Source: Anoplopoma fimbria (lineage: Eukaryota; Chordata; Actinopteri; Perciformes; Anoplopomatidae). From it: DNA of 64,000 bases. Location of the stretch: contig NC_072450.1 in the NCBI RefSeq assembly GCF_027596085.1, forward strand, positions 5,362,236 through 5,426,235. Direction: 5' to 3'. A model generated the notes under the pieces. That model was not told the origin of the DNA and made no database searches. It saw nothing but the letters and a program-made list of their open reading frames with translations. A program made the position numbers and the translations under genes. Positions 12,752-24,646 of the stretch are shown piece after piece (positions within the stretch are counted from its first letter, which is position 1; each line of letters begins with the position of its first letter).

Positions 12752-13689
12752 AACAGTAAATAAAAAAGAAACGGCAAGAATTGTCATGACTGACAACATC
12801 ATTATTTAGAAGGGATTTATTACACAACACTGAACAAACATCATCAAAATATGAAAGAATTGCATGATTACCAACCACTTAAACGGTCTGGCTGCCAACA
12901 ATTAAGAATGCAAAATGCAAAAACACAATAATTATTGTCTCTACGGTTAATCATCTCATTGCTTAGCACATCGGCAGTAAAAGCAGCACGCCAGGTTGTT
13001 TTAGTTACACTAACTGCGTGCCCCCTAACGTGTTCACCACTTGATGACAAACAGTCAACAACTGGTGAACGATAATTATCTCACCAACGATGCCTCTCTC
13101 AACCCCAGGATTTCCTCCATCTCTTTTGGGAAAATGTGGAAAAACAGACGAATCGCTTCTGAATAAAAGCCTCTGGAGACAACTAGACAGTCTAATTTGA
13201 CTGTCACAGATAAGAGCGCTATCAAGAGTAGCAACCTTTTGCAACCATTTAGGAAATACATTTGAAGCCAGTTTCTTACTGCAGAAGCCAGTTTGGTACC
13301 CATACTGGCTTCTCGCAGGCCACATTTCTCCCCAGTACACGTCCCACAGGTGATGAAAATTGGTTTTCCCAAAAATGTGCAGCAGTTGGGGGGAACTCTA
13401 CAATCATACTCGCAGTTTGCAAAAGTGATTGAGCCATTCCCCCCCCCCACATTTCTTATTCTGCACCACATGCTAGAGGAATATTTCCTCCATTCTGCTT
13501 GTCTATCAAGATAACCCTGTTATTTTCTTTACATACAGTATGTTCTCAATTTGAGACAATATACAGCAGCCTTAAATATATTTTCTCCATAATATCATTT
13601 AAAAGTTTTATGATCATTTGGCACAAGAGTTCTGATTATAATGAGAAAATAGTTATCACATCAAGTATTTCCTTCACACAGAAGTATAC
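12752..13689. other. Non-coding DNA, no gene recognised
   Basis: Two overlapping minus-strand open frames of 111 and 131 codons lie at 13005-13471. Neither shows a domain, a signal peptide or a repeat pattern, and they share the same DNA in different frames. They are treated as chance. A C-run occurs near 13440. Confidence 0.45.
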
Positions 13690-13817
13690 CACAATAGGCT
13701 TTAGAATGTATTTATTTCATATAGAAAACAGGCTATGTTGTGATATATATTGTTATTGAGATATGAAATGACCTACATTATATCAGGATAGAAGATTTGG
13801 GTCATATCGCCCAGCCC
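13690..13817. repeat. End fragment of CGATAT-type DNA element
   Basis: The stretch is rich in ATAT/GATAT words and ends in GGTCATATCGCCCAGCCC, the reverse complement of the terminus expected for the element family seen at 11719-12080. It is either a separate fragment or a displaced second end. The DNA between the two (12752-13689) shows no recognisable gene. Confidence 0.45.
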
Positions 13818-16325
13818 GAGTTAATAATACATGTGGTAGTTGCAATTGCACATGTTACAAAGATCTTTCTAATAGGCCAACAACAAATTATGAAAACCAA
13901 AACAATTCAATTTATATTTCTGGTCTCTCACAAATTAGAGCACATGTGTCGGTTTGTATCAGGAATTGTAAACACAGTGTTGAAAATGTGCAAAATTAGA
14001 GGAAATTAGGAATTTATCAAATTAGTTTTTTTGAGACTATGAAGCCAAAGAGCCATAATGACACTGGTTCTATATGCCTACATACCTAACCTCCTACCAC
14101 ATTTCCTTATTGGAATTACAGAATTAGAATTGGAACACATTTTAGCTGCCAATGGCAATAAAAAGGCACCTGATCTGCCAGCTGTCACCTCCACACACCT
14201 GCTAAAAGAAGGTAGGTACGGATGATATTCTTCTTTCCAGGGACATGGATTCATTTCAGTACAGCTTTTGTCAAGGTGATCACACTTCAGCTCAGCTCTG
14301 CATGTACACTTGGCAAAGAAGAAAAAAAAAAATAAGACCCGTAAGAAAGGGAGGGAGATGTAATTTGTATGTATACAAATGTCAAAATGTCAAGGCATGT
14401 AATCCTTTCAAGAGGTGACGAGGTCTTTGCTTAGAGCTTGGCTCCACTCCAGACTTTAACACAAGAAAAGTGCTTACTCCAAGTTCTGGAGGTGAACGGT
14501 GAGTTCTGATCCCACTCTCCTGTGCACTGGCTCTCCTCTCTCTCTCTCTCTCTCTCTGTTGCTTTTAAGGGATTATTTTGGTATCAGTACATATGGATTT
14601 ACAGTAGCAGTGTACAGTATATCCTGAGTGGCGTGCTCCATTTTATTTGAATGTCGGCGAACATAAAAAGCATGTTTTCCAGGGATGTATGTGGGCTGAG
14701 GTGGCGTATGAAACTAGTATTCAAATCACTCAGTTTAAAGTCATATCACAACAAATCCATGATGCATTGGCTCCCTGATAAGAGCCGCATCATTCACATA
14801 GACACTGTCAAAACATTTTAAAAAGCATGGAGCTCTCAGAGAACGACACATCAGGGTAGATAACCCAGTTATATACGAGCTGAGTGTTTGCAGTGTTGCC
14901 TGAGACGGTGTTTGTACAGCAATTTATTTTTTTGGTGCTGAAAACCTAATAAATTTGTAATTATTTGCTCTAAATTATTAGGGATTTTTTTTTGTCCTTG
15001 GAAAAACTCACTCAAGTTTATTTAACTGCAAATTACTTCAGTAAGGAAGGAAAGGAATTATCTTGTGTTTTATAAACCCTAGAATGAAGGTTGGTGAGAC
15101 TGTCCATGTGTGAGTTTTGTATTATTAATAATAATAAAAAAAACATTGTTTTATATTCCTTTATAATATACGTATTCCAGTATGAGGTCCCTAGTGCCCT
15201 TTCCAATGCTCCTATTTATCTCACTAACCCAAATATGTTTAAAGGGGGTCAAACAGGCTCATGTTCATTTGTAATTTTGGCGTACTGCTTTCTATCAATT
15301 TCTTTGTGTTTAAATATGTTTCAGAATCAACTCAACAATAATTCCCTTTGGGTCTTTACACCCTATGGGTCTTCCTTTGCAAAGTATTCTTGATAACAAC
15401 TTCACACTTTGTTTGATATTCTATGTATTCCTCTACTGCTTTAAAAAAAACAAAAAACCTGTCCAACGTCTGTCCTTCCACCACAAATCTGTCTCCTTCC
15501 ACTTACAGCAGACGTTGCTAGGCAACAGCTCACGGCTGCATTAGAATATAAATATTTACATAAAAACAATATTCAATTGTTGGTGAATAGGCTATTGGAT
15601 ATAAGTTACTTTGTTTTAATTTCAATGTGTGGTGCATTCAAGGACATTTCCACCAGTGCAGTAACTGTAATCAGGTACTTTCTTTTTCTGGTAAATGTAG
15701 TGATATTACATTTACATGTGGGTTAGTAATGTGATACTCTGTTACTCTAGATACTGATCAATAAAAAGGGAGTACAATGCAGGATTACAGCACTCAGTCT
15801 TGTTTATGTAAATAACATTCTATGCTATCAGAATGCATCTAAATCCCAGATTTTCTTCTAAAAATGATTAAATTGTTTTTTTTTTAAATTGACTTTTAAT
15901 GCAGTACACAGCGCTTATGTTTAAGTTAAACATCAGTCAGTGAAGTTTGATATGTGAAGCCACATTAGCCTGCTAAAAAGCTGATGCAGCCATGTTTCTT
16001 TTAACAGCCCAGGAAGATTGCAAAGATAATGTTTTTTATCTTTGCATTGTTTGACATCCAATGTGGCTTTGTGTCATCTCGTCTTAACCTGTGTAATCAC
16101 ACCTGCTGTAGCATGGCAGTAGTAATATGATGCAGCATCATTACCACCATCCCACGTCTGAACACTAGCTGCCTGTCAAATTTTGTATTGATTTTTTTTT
16201 TTTGATTTTACAGAAGTCTCAACAAAACTGGGTCTTTTCTCAAATGTTTTAGTTCCTTTTAAAGAAAGATTGCATTATGATATTTTTAAGAAGGGCCTTC
16301 CTTGACATATTTCCAGGCACAAGTC
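13818..16325. other. Non-coding AT-rich DNA
   Basis: No gene or transposon end was recognised. It holds a (CT)n tract at 14535-14557 and several A or T homopolymers (near 14320, 14985, 15877, 16192). Short frames here are AT-rich chance frames. Confidence 0.55.
14535..14557. repeat. (CT)n microsatellite
   Basis: About eleven CT units, preceded by imperfect CT sequence. A simple sequence repeat. Confidence 0.9.
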
Positions 16326-16440
16326 CATGTACAGTATAGGAGATTAGGTCTTTGCCCATAAATACATGTACAGTATAGTTTAATGGGCTTTTAGCATATG
16401 TGCATGAACAGTATGGGTGATTGGGCGTTTGCCATCGGGG
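16326..16440. repeat. Three diverged ~39-bp tandem units
   Basis: Units start at 16326, 16365 and 16403, each opening with CATGTACAGTATAG or a close variant (CATGAACAGTATGG) and continuing with a related GGGCNTTTNGCAT-like word. Spacing is 39 then 38 nt. This is a small minisatellite, older than the microsatellites nearby because the copies have diverged. Confidence 0.7.
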
Positions 16441-16619
16441 CCACACAACTCTTGAATGTCAAAACATATTCAAATTCAGCCCTCAAATTTGAACAGATAA
16501 GTTTAAGAGAATGTATTTTTAATCCTTTTGTTTTAGTTTTAATTTTTAATTGTAGCTATTTGCATTTTTTTTATTTTAATCTTTAAGTAGCAAAAGGCAA
16601 TTTTTCAACTTAACCTCCA

Positions 16620-16960
16620 ATGCAGTCAAGTGGTATTACTGTTATGGCCGCTGTCGCTAAGACAACCGGCTCGCTTTCCGTTTTCCTCAGAGCCTATTAC
16701 CAACGACAATTAAGCGACTTATTGACACCATCCGGGAAGAAGCAAGAAACATATTCCAATATATTGAATTATAATTATTCCCAAGTGCTGCAAAGAGTAA
16801 TTACTTTCCCTCGCTTCAACCGACACCACCACTATGGATGGTGCGATGACGTCATCAATATGCAATTTACCGTTTGGCTTAATCTAGCGGCTTTTAGCAA
16901 CTTTTGGAGCTAGCTAATTAAATTGTAAAATAGTTAGCAACACTGCACAGGAGACGCTGT
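16620..16960 (-). repeat. Interspersed repeat sharing ends with 34331-34410
   Basis: On the minus strand the right-hand part reads AGTGTTGCTAACTATTTTA followed by AGCTAGCTCCAAAAGTTGCT. The plus-strand stretch at 34331-34410 has the same order of words (GTGTTGCCAACTCTTTTC, then CTAGCTCCAAAGGTCGCT). Two dispersed copies in one window mark a repeat family. The interior includes a TGACGTCA palindrome near 16846. Class is unknown. Confidence 0.5.
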
Positions 16961-17945
16961 ATTTTGTTCTCAACAGCTACTTAGATTGTCCCACTGTCCA
17001 CCATTCCTGTTAAAGGGAAAGTAAGAGCAAAGAACTCACATTGATACCGTTGGTTGAAAAAATTGGATAAAGTGCTTCCTTTTAGCCGTAAATCGAGCCT
17101 TCATGTTCCCTGTGGCGGACAGAATTGCACAGTGAAAACGAGGCTTATGAGGGAAACGCAGATGGTGTCATTATTCCACCGCCATTACATTGTGAAATCA
17201 GCATTTACCTCATAATGATAAGTCAAAGCAAAAAAACATGTCTATTGCCACTTTAATACTCTTTTATATGGTTTATTTTTTTTCTGGTTGTTGTTTCTTG
17301 TGGATTATTTCATGCTCTCATACCAGCCATGACGGAATCATATTTTGGCCATACGTATAATGTTAGTAATATTAATATTATATAGTAGCTTCAGCAGGTG
17401 GTCTGCCTTTAAACATTAGCTACTGCGGAGCATGTCATTGGTCAGGGAGGACTGTTAGTCAGTGTTTTTATCACTCTGTTCCTAACCCCGGCATGTGACC
17501 TATTGGTGTACAGTTTACTGAACCAATACTTTGGCATTCATCAAGTATGTAAGAGCAGGAGTGCCGATCGATAATTCATTTTGGCTCTGCCATCATAACG
17601 ACATTAAATATCTGGGGACCCTGGTGGACGTTACTGCTAGATTAGAGCTCTTGCATTCGAGGTGTCAGAGCGGAGTCGCAGACTGTCAATTCACCGGCTG
17701 AACAGTCGGGTCGTCGGCTGCCAGCCCATCAAAGCGCGGAAAAGGGCAGAGAATATTGCTGTCACTGCCAACCGTGTCTGCCAACGCAGGTAAACACATG
17801 TTTAGCATAAGACACTTCCCGGTGCATTTGAGCCTCACAGCAGCTGCCACTGCAGCAGCGGTCACACTCTCCCTACTGACTATTAAAATCACAAGCAGAC
17901 AGTCTGGAGCATTTGGACCCAAAACATAGCCCAAAGATACAAATA

Positions 17946-18550
17946 ACTGTGTTTGTTTATCTGTCAGTGAATCGATTAATCTCCAAATTGCTTAAATATT
18001 AAAGTGGCCCTATTATGCTTTTCCACTTTTTCCCTCTTCAATAGTGTGTTATATATTTATATATTGTAAAAGGTCCGTAGAGTGTAAAACCTGAAGTCCA
18101 CCCCTAAAAGGAGTTACCCTCCCCTCAGAAGCTCCTGAGCTCCTTAAACTGCTCCATTGAATTCTTTCCTTCACTTCTGTAACTTTATGAGGTCACAATG
18201 TTACGGAAGTGATGTAAAACTCCTTCCAGCTAGTTTGGCCCTCAAACAACAAAAGAGAGAGACGGAGCTGAAGCTCCGGAGGAAGAGTTTTTTGAAATGT
18301 GAAACGTTGACCAATCACAACAGAGCGAAAAACAAGGAGGATTATGGGCATTAACGCATGTAAACATGTTGTAACTGTAACTTGAGATAAAAAATATGCA
18401 CCCGGAAAATAGTATAATAGGGCCTGTTTAAGTGTACACTGATATAAAACAGGGTAGAACACATCTAAGAAGCTGGAACCAGAGGATATTTTGACTTTTC
18501 TTAGCTTTTGGCTGATAAAGGTAACAGTCAATCAGCGCTGCACCTTCACA
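17946..18550. repeat. Old repeat split by the TTAA element
   Basis: The left piece (about 17960-17998) has the words GAATCGATTAATC and CCAAATTGC. The right piece (18432-18550) has GAAGCTGGAACCAGAGGAT, TTTTGACTTTTCTTAG and a CAGCGCTGCACC end. These are in the order expected for a widespread fish AT-rich repeat with hAT-like ends, also seen at 49130-49386, 56229-56440 and 57923-58505. The TTAA-flanked MITE lies between the two pieces, so it inserted later. Confidence 0.5.
17999..18431. mobile_element. piggyBac-type MITE with TTAA flanks
   Basis: The element is bounded on each side by TTAA (17999-18002 and 18428-18431). Inside are terminal inverted repeats: left AGTGGCCCTATTATGC, right the reverse complement of ACAGGCCCTATTATAC. 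TTAA target duplication is the hallmark of piggyBac-superfamily transposition. At 433 bp with no transposase it is non-autonomous. The open frames across it (on both strands) are not genes. The ends are well preserved, so it is younger than the repeat around it. Confidence 0.8.
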
Positions 18551-20586
18551 ATTGTTGTGTTTGCTCTTTGTGCTCTCCTCCTCTGCAGCTTTTCCTTGTT
18601 GTCAACCTAGATGCACAGTGCACAGTTTTATGACTATGTCAGCACTGCTTGGAACAGTGCCAGAGCTGCAACAGCAGCACGGCAGCGAGGTTTACCTCAG
18701 TCTTAAATGCACAGGCCTCTTGATATGTTTAAAATGCGCAATCTGCCACTTGACTCCCTGACTTGTCTGCGCGACATGTGAGGTCCTGTTATGGTTTGTC
18801 CTCCACGGAATGTGTCAATCTTGTCTTGTGTGACTCGCTTCCAATTTGTCAGCACCAATTAGCCGAGCGGCGCTCCCTCTCTGCTCCCTTGCACTCTCAA
18901 ATAAAGCAATTTTGATTTCGATACAAGCCGGGGGGAAATAATTGCCATAGTGTGCTGTATAGGCCATTTAACATTATGCATTGCTTGTTTGGTTGGTTTG
19001 CATGTAAATACAGCTGAGGAGTAGCTTCGATAGGGAGAAAACAAGTGCAGCACAATATCTCCAATGTGAAATATTGGAATACAAGTCTGGAAATATTCTA
19101 ATGTTTTTTTTAATTTTTTTTTTTATTCCTTTGGAAATTCACTTTATGCTTATCCCATGAAAAGTCCCAAATACATAAAAGCATTATATTTTTTTCATCA
19201 GATGATACTCAGGCTGTCAGATTTAGCCTGCTAGTGGTTTTTGTAGTAACAATCACACAGACTACCACAGATTAAGGAAAGCAGATATCTTCTCGCACCC
19301 CAAAGGGCAACATCGGCAGGCCATTTTTAAGCTCCCTCTTTCAAGGAGAGCTCATTTCTGGATCTGCAACATACAATTTGGATTTCCAGCCCACACGAGT
19401 CGCAAGCAGCAACCACAGGCCTCCGCCGCTGCTGCCAGTTTGCTCGAATCCACACCTTGGATCATTTGTTGTAGCGCCGGATGTCTTGTAGGTGGAAGCG
19501 GGATTGGCTGCTGTCAAGGCAACATGCAGCTATTTCTTGTGTCTCCTAATTGCAGTTTCATAGGAACAACTGCCATATCCCCGTCCTGTCTGCCATTATA
19601 GACCGCATACGTTCCAATGTCGAGGTCTCCGAGTTGTTTTTCTCTCTGCAGTATCTGTGAAAACGGAAAACATCCAGCTCCTGTTCAGCTGTGACTGAAC
19701 AGAACTTCTAATTTGTAGCATAAAAACTGTACAACTCGGTATCTGTGCTGCCACATAAGCCTTTTAAAAGTCAGAATGATGTTACCTTTTTAATCTGTTT
19801 TTCAGTTCTTTGCTTCTGTCGGATATTCTATTGCATTATACATTAACTAGCATATTAATCAAATCAAATAAAGAAAGCATCTGGTACCTTACACACACAC
19901 AAAACTGCACACAAAATACACAGACGCATTCAGAGTGAGCATTGAGGCCACATGAACGTTTTTCCCTCTTCTCTTCTCCATAAAAATCATAATACACTTG
20001 GCTCCCTCTCTTATCCAGTCTGTGCAGACAAACGTCTGTAGCTACTTTGGGCATAAAGCTGCCAAAACTGCGAGAGATGCCAAACTATATTGCGAGGCAA
20101 CTATCAGAGCCTGGAAACACAATTTTAGGCCTTGGCCTACATCTGTTTCACATTGACTCACTCTTGATGATAGAAATGAGGCTACTTCAGTTACTGAATA
20201 CAAAACTAGATTTTGCAGATTATTATCATATTTTCTTTTGTATTTCATTTATTAATCCCAGCAGAAGGTCATGTGTCTTGTATTTCTCCCATGAAAAGAA
20301 GATGCGCAGGCAGAGAAATGGCCTTAAAAACTGAGCATTTTTAAAGCATGCTTTAAAAATCTTACTGCCCCCTGTTTCCATAATATTTCTTTCCAACTAT
20401 ATTTGTTGACATTTCTGTTTCATTGGATACTTTATGGTGGAAAGAGAGAGAGGAAGCAACAAGCTTCAAGCTTTCCAGGCCTGATAACAACCAAGATGAT
20501 GCACTTACATGCTTTGAGCCTAAGGCAACTGAGCCACCAGCACAGTCCATAAAGGATTTCTCTGCCTCGCACCTTTCAGTCTGTGC

Positions 20587-20638
<52 letters not shown>

Positions 20639-21269
20639 CACCTGTGTTCTGTTTAACAGGTGTTATTAGATTCTTGATTATAGACAACAGCAGTCAAGTG
20701 GATTACCATCTGTTTTCACAGCTTGCTGGTGGTCCATTTAACCTGGCTGTCTTCTCTTAGAACTAGACCCCCCGATCAGAGCTTTTCATAAAGCGGACAT
20801 TTGCACTAAACAGGCCGTAAAATTAGAGGATAGCTGGTTTGGGTATTATGTCTATCACAAATACGTAATCCTTTTACAAAGAAGGCCAATTCATTTTAAA
20901 ATTCTTTAGAAATTGGGGGTCTTAAAAATCTACATTTGGGCAAATATTTTGCCAGCCAAATCAAATTGTTTCCATGATATTCCACCTTTGTTTCTTTATA
21001 ATGCATTTCATACTGGAATAGTTTTTTGACAGTGTTTCTATAAAGATATTTCAGTAGTCCACAAAATTAGACATGAGTTTACAGATAATTACATTTCCTC
21101 CTCTGCATCGTGGAGGTCGTTTTCTGCTGTTTTGCCGGTTATACTCGTTGTCTTTTTCATTCTTCACAGTACATTTTGTTTGTATGCCCTCTTTCGTTTC
21201 TCGAGATATGGAAACGGACAACACGTTTCAAGGTATGCTTGTTACCTGCATACATTCTTTTTAAACTTC
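18551..21269. other. Non-coding DNA with unique-looking stretches
   Basis: No gene recognised. The part from about 18840 to 19060 contains homeodomain-type AT words amid balanced sequence and lacks visible repeats. That makes it a weak candidate for a conserved non-coding element. A long CT tract lies at 20590-20635. Confidence 0.5.
20590..20635. repeat. (CT)23 microsatellite
   Basis: An uninterrupted CT dinucleotide run of 46 nt. A simple sequence repeat. Confidence 0.97.
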
Positions 21270-21660
21270 CGTCCTGACAGGAAACAACTTATTTTGGTTT
21301 GGCAACAAAAACACAGATTGTGTTTTTTGGTTAAAATTCTCATAGAAGTGACGTTACTTAAGTACGGAAGTTACTTGACGGATAAATCAACGTTGACTTC
21401 TTGTTTCACACGAACAGCGATCTCCTGGGTGAAATACCGTTTTTTGTTTGACCCTTCCACCTCCTCTTCAGCCAAGCGATTCAACAGAAAAGCGTAGTAG
21501 CGTAGCTGTTCTGCTTTCTAGATTAGCTCAGTTCGGAGTGAGCAGGGTTAAGAGGGACGACCGCTCACAGCGAAAAGCTGCTCGCAATGGAAAGAGGTTA
21601 CAATGAAGATGTGCAGTTATCGTTAGCTCTTCGGGCGATCGAAGCGGAAAAGAAATTAGC
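21270..21660. repeat. Possible dispersed repeat
   Basis: Words such as CTCCTGGGTGAAA and GTTTGACCCTTCCACC resemble a fish dispersed repeat known to me from other genomes, and the composition shifts slightly from the flanks. There are no clear ends. An open frame at 21132-21497 (121 codons) has no domain and is not called. Confidence 0.3.
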
Positions 21661-22545
21661 AGTTAAGCTGCCAGTTGTAGTAAATGTACAGTGTCATGTT
21701 TATTATTTCCTTAATATGATCATAACCGAGAAACTCCTCATAAACATAAACGCCTTTCTGTGAACCTCTTTTTAGAGCTGAACAATCTGCCTCAAAGGAG
21801 TATAAACCGCTGTGTGGTATTTAAAAGTTTGATAATCCTTTGATCTGGATATACTAGTCGACATTTCATAATCTTTCTGATATTCTAAACTATCTAGCAA
21901 TGATGCAGCAATTGTTATGTTGCACTATCGAGTCTCTCCCTCTCTTTGACCTTACAGTACGACATATTCCTTTAAGAAAACGTATATAATTATTAATCAG
22001 TAGTAAAAACCTCTCCGCAAAAAAAAAAAAAAAAGATATTTAAAGAAATTAGATATTACACTTTCACATTGACTCTGCAGAAGATGTCAGTTCTTCTGGT
22101 GCAATGTTGCTGATGGTTCATTTTTTTCTGGTTTTGTGTGAACCTGTGGTGAACCTGGAGTGGATTTGCTGTCACTTATTTTAGATGATGTTTGTTTTTA
22201 ACCCGTTCCCCGTAGCAACACGGTCACAGTACCATAGCCTCTGGTGATGTTTTGCTTTATGCTGGTGTTTGGTCTGAATGCCCCTGTTTTTCTTTATCTG
22301 GTTGAGAAAGTCCACAGCGGGGCGGCTCCGTGCTACGCTGACTGTGTTGTTGTGTATTTATGTGCCACAGGTACCTCCAACATCGAAGACTTGACTGTCT
22401 ACTGATAAACAGCAGTGTTTTCAATGGAAAAAAACAACAACACACTCTGAATATCCTTAAAGCAAATGACCGTACTGTTTGTTTTCCTGTTCTCAGTCCG
22501 ATTCTCTTAGTTTTTAGATGACCAGTTCTTCACACCAGCACATGA

Positions 22546-22551
<6 letters not shown>

Positions 22552-22575
<24 letters not shown>
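22552..22575. repeat. (AC)n microsatellite
   Basis: About twelve AC units. A simple sequence repeat. Confidence 0.93.
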
Positions 22576-22576
<1 letters not shown>

Positions 22577-24604
22577 CCTCAAAGCCACAGAGGAGCAGCC
22601 TGGGCTCTTTATTTTTCTTTTTTCCTTTTTCTTCTCTCCTTGTCAGATTATGCTCACAAGTACTTTGACTCTGCCCTTTTTCTGGATACAGAGCTACATC
22701 CGAGTGCGATACACTGAAAATGAAAAGGAATAAAAATGGAAGTTCTGCAAAAGTAAAGGCGTGTGAAAAAACATCCGATTCTAAACCCATGGAAAATAAA
22801 TGATCATCTGATTCACTGCTTGTGAATGTACTTCCAATCTTCCACCTACAGTGTACATACTACTGCTGTCTGGAAACCAATGAGATTACCGTTCAGTTTT
22901 TCGCAATTGGGTGCGGCATCACTTCCCCGAGGCTGAGTGTTTCATCTCCTGAATAAATAGTAATCAGTTAGGGAATGAATTAATGATCCCTTTGTTCGAG
23001 GCTGACCATACATACCATTAGGTGTCTGAATGAAGCCTGCACCAATTGCCTAAAAACATTTTTGTGCCGGGCAGCCATCAAGTGCTCTTTGAATGAAATG
23101 GAGCAATCCCAGAGGCAATTGTGACTGTGAACCATTTTGTGCTATTTGGATAGCAGGGATGTCATGATGAAAAGCAGTCTCTTCACTGAAGTGTTGTACC
23201 TTTTATTTATTTTTTTATTATTTTCCACACAAATCGTTATTGTTTCCTGCAGAGATTCAGTTGAATTGATTGATTGTTTGATGCATTTTGAAATGCCGGG
23301 GAGTGTAGTGTAGGCTTGTATTTTTTTTTAACACAAGCTAAGGAGACTTTAACATTTTGTTTTAGGACATAAAATACCTCAGTATTTTTATGTTTCTTAA
23401 AAAAGGGGGTTCCTAACAAGTGGCTAGTCCGGCTTTACCGCCTCGTTGTCATGTGAGCCTAACTTTAGTTTTTTACTTCTGCCGATTGCATTCACGCTTT
23501 AAAAATCTAAAAAGTGGTGTTCTTTTGTGAAGACTATTAAAAACTGTAAATATTATAATCTTGTGTTTGTCTGAAAGAGCGTATTATACTTGCAATAATC
23601 CAAAATCCAATGGAAAAAAAATCCCATTGGCTTTTTGTCCAAGGATCCATTTCGATACTAACTTGGAGTTGACCTACAAAAATCCCTCATCTCCTCAGCA
23701 CTCTATTGTGCTGTCTGTTATGAAATTCACAAATTTGCCCCCGCACGAATCAAATGATTCTGTCAGACAGATGGCGTGATTCAAATTAGATAAAAGAACC
23801 CAACTTCCCATGTATAATATAGAGGGATCAGTTCCTTTTCCTCTCTACTTCCCTCCTCTGACCTCCATAAAATAAGCTCAGTACATTTCTTCACAGCACA
23901 TTCTTCTCAGTTCAGCATTCCGGGAGCTGCTTAGTAATCCGTCTTTGTTTGAATGTTTTTATACGAGTTTTCATGTGCAAATGGGACAAAAGGCGGCAAA
24001 ATGATGACAACTTCCCCGTGAATAATACATTCTATGAAATCTATTGGAAAAAAAAGAATTGCAATTTTTATTTGTATTCATGTACAGTATGAACTACAAT
24101 CTCAGGTATCAATAATTGAACATCATCCTCAGAGAAATTAGTTGGACTCCTTACAAGCACAGTCTCTTGTTTTTTTTTTTCTTGTTTTTGTTTAGCTTTT
24201 TTGTCTTTTTTTTAACAATTGAAGCACATGTAAAATTACGATCTGAAGATCTTTTTTTTTTTGCATTAATGTTTTTGAAAATATTTTTTTTTTGTAGAAA
24301 TTGAACCATTTGATGATTATTCTCTCCAAAAATGAGAGAGAATACTCCCACATACAGTAACCCTCCCTATACATAGACAGTTGGCAGAATAACACACAAG
24401 AATTTGATCACCTTGGCTCGGGGGGGGGTTTTGCACAAAAATCAAGCTCACTCTGCTGGTATTTCAAGTCCAACATTCTGCGGGTCAGTCTTAATTTCAT
24501 ACTGGCATTCAAATATCTCTCCTCGTACATCCATCCGACTCCAGCAAATACCAATACAGAGATATTCCATTCATTATGAATAGCTCACAACCCCTCATCC
24601 CCAA

Positions 24605-24646
24605 ATATATATATATATATATATATATAAAAAAAAAAAAAAAAAA
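24605..24646. repeat. (AT)n followed by poly(A)
   Basis: About twelve AT units run straight into a run of A. This may be the degraded tail of a retroposon, but no body can be identified beside it, so it is listed as a simple repeat. Confidence 0.85.

Noticed and set aside
13005..13471. Two overlapping minus-strand frames of 111 and 131 codons next to a transposon nest, considered as a transposase remnant
   Set aside because: Neither shows a recognisable transposase motif, and two different frames are open over the same DNA, which argues for chance.
18157..18531. Open frames of 65 and 112 codons
   Set aside because: They lie inside the TTAA-flanked MITE and the repeat around it.
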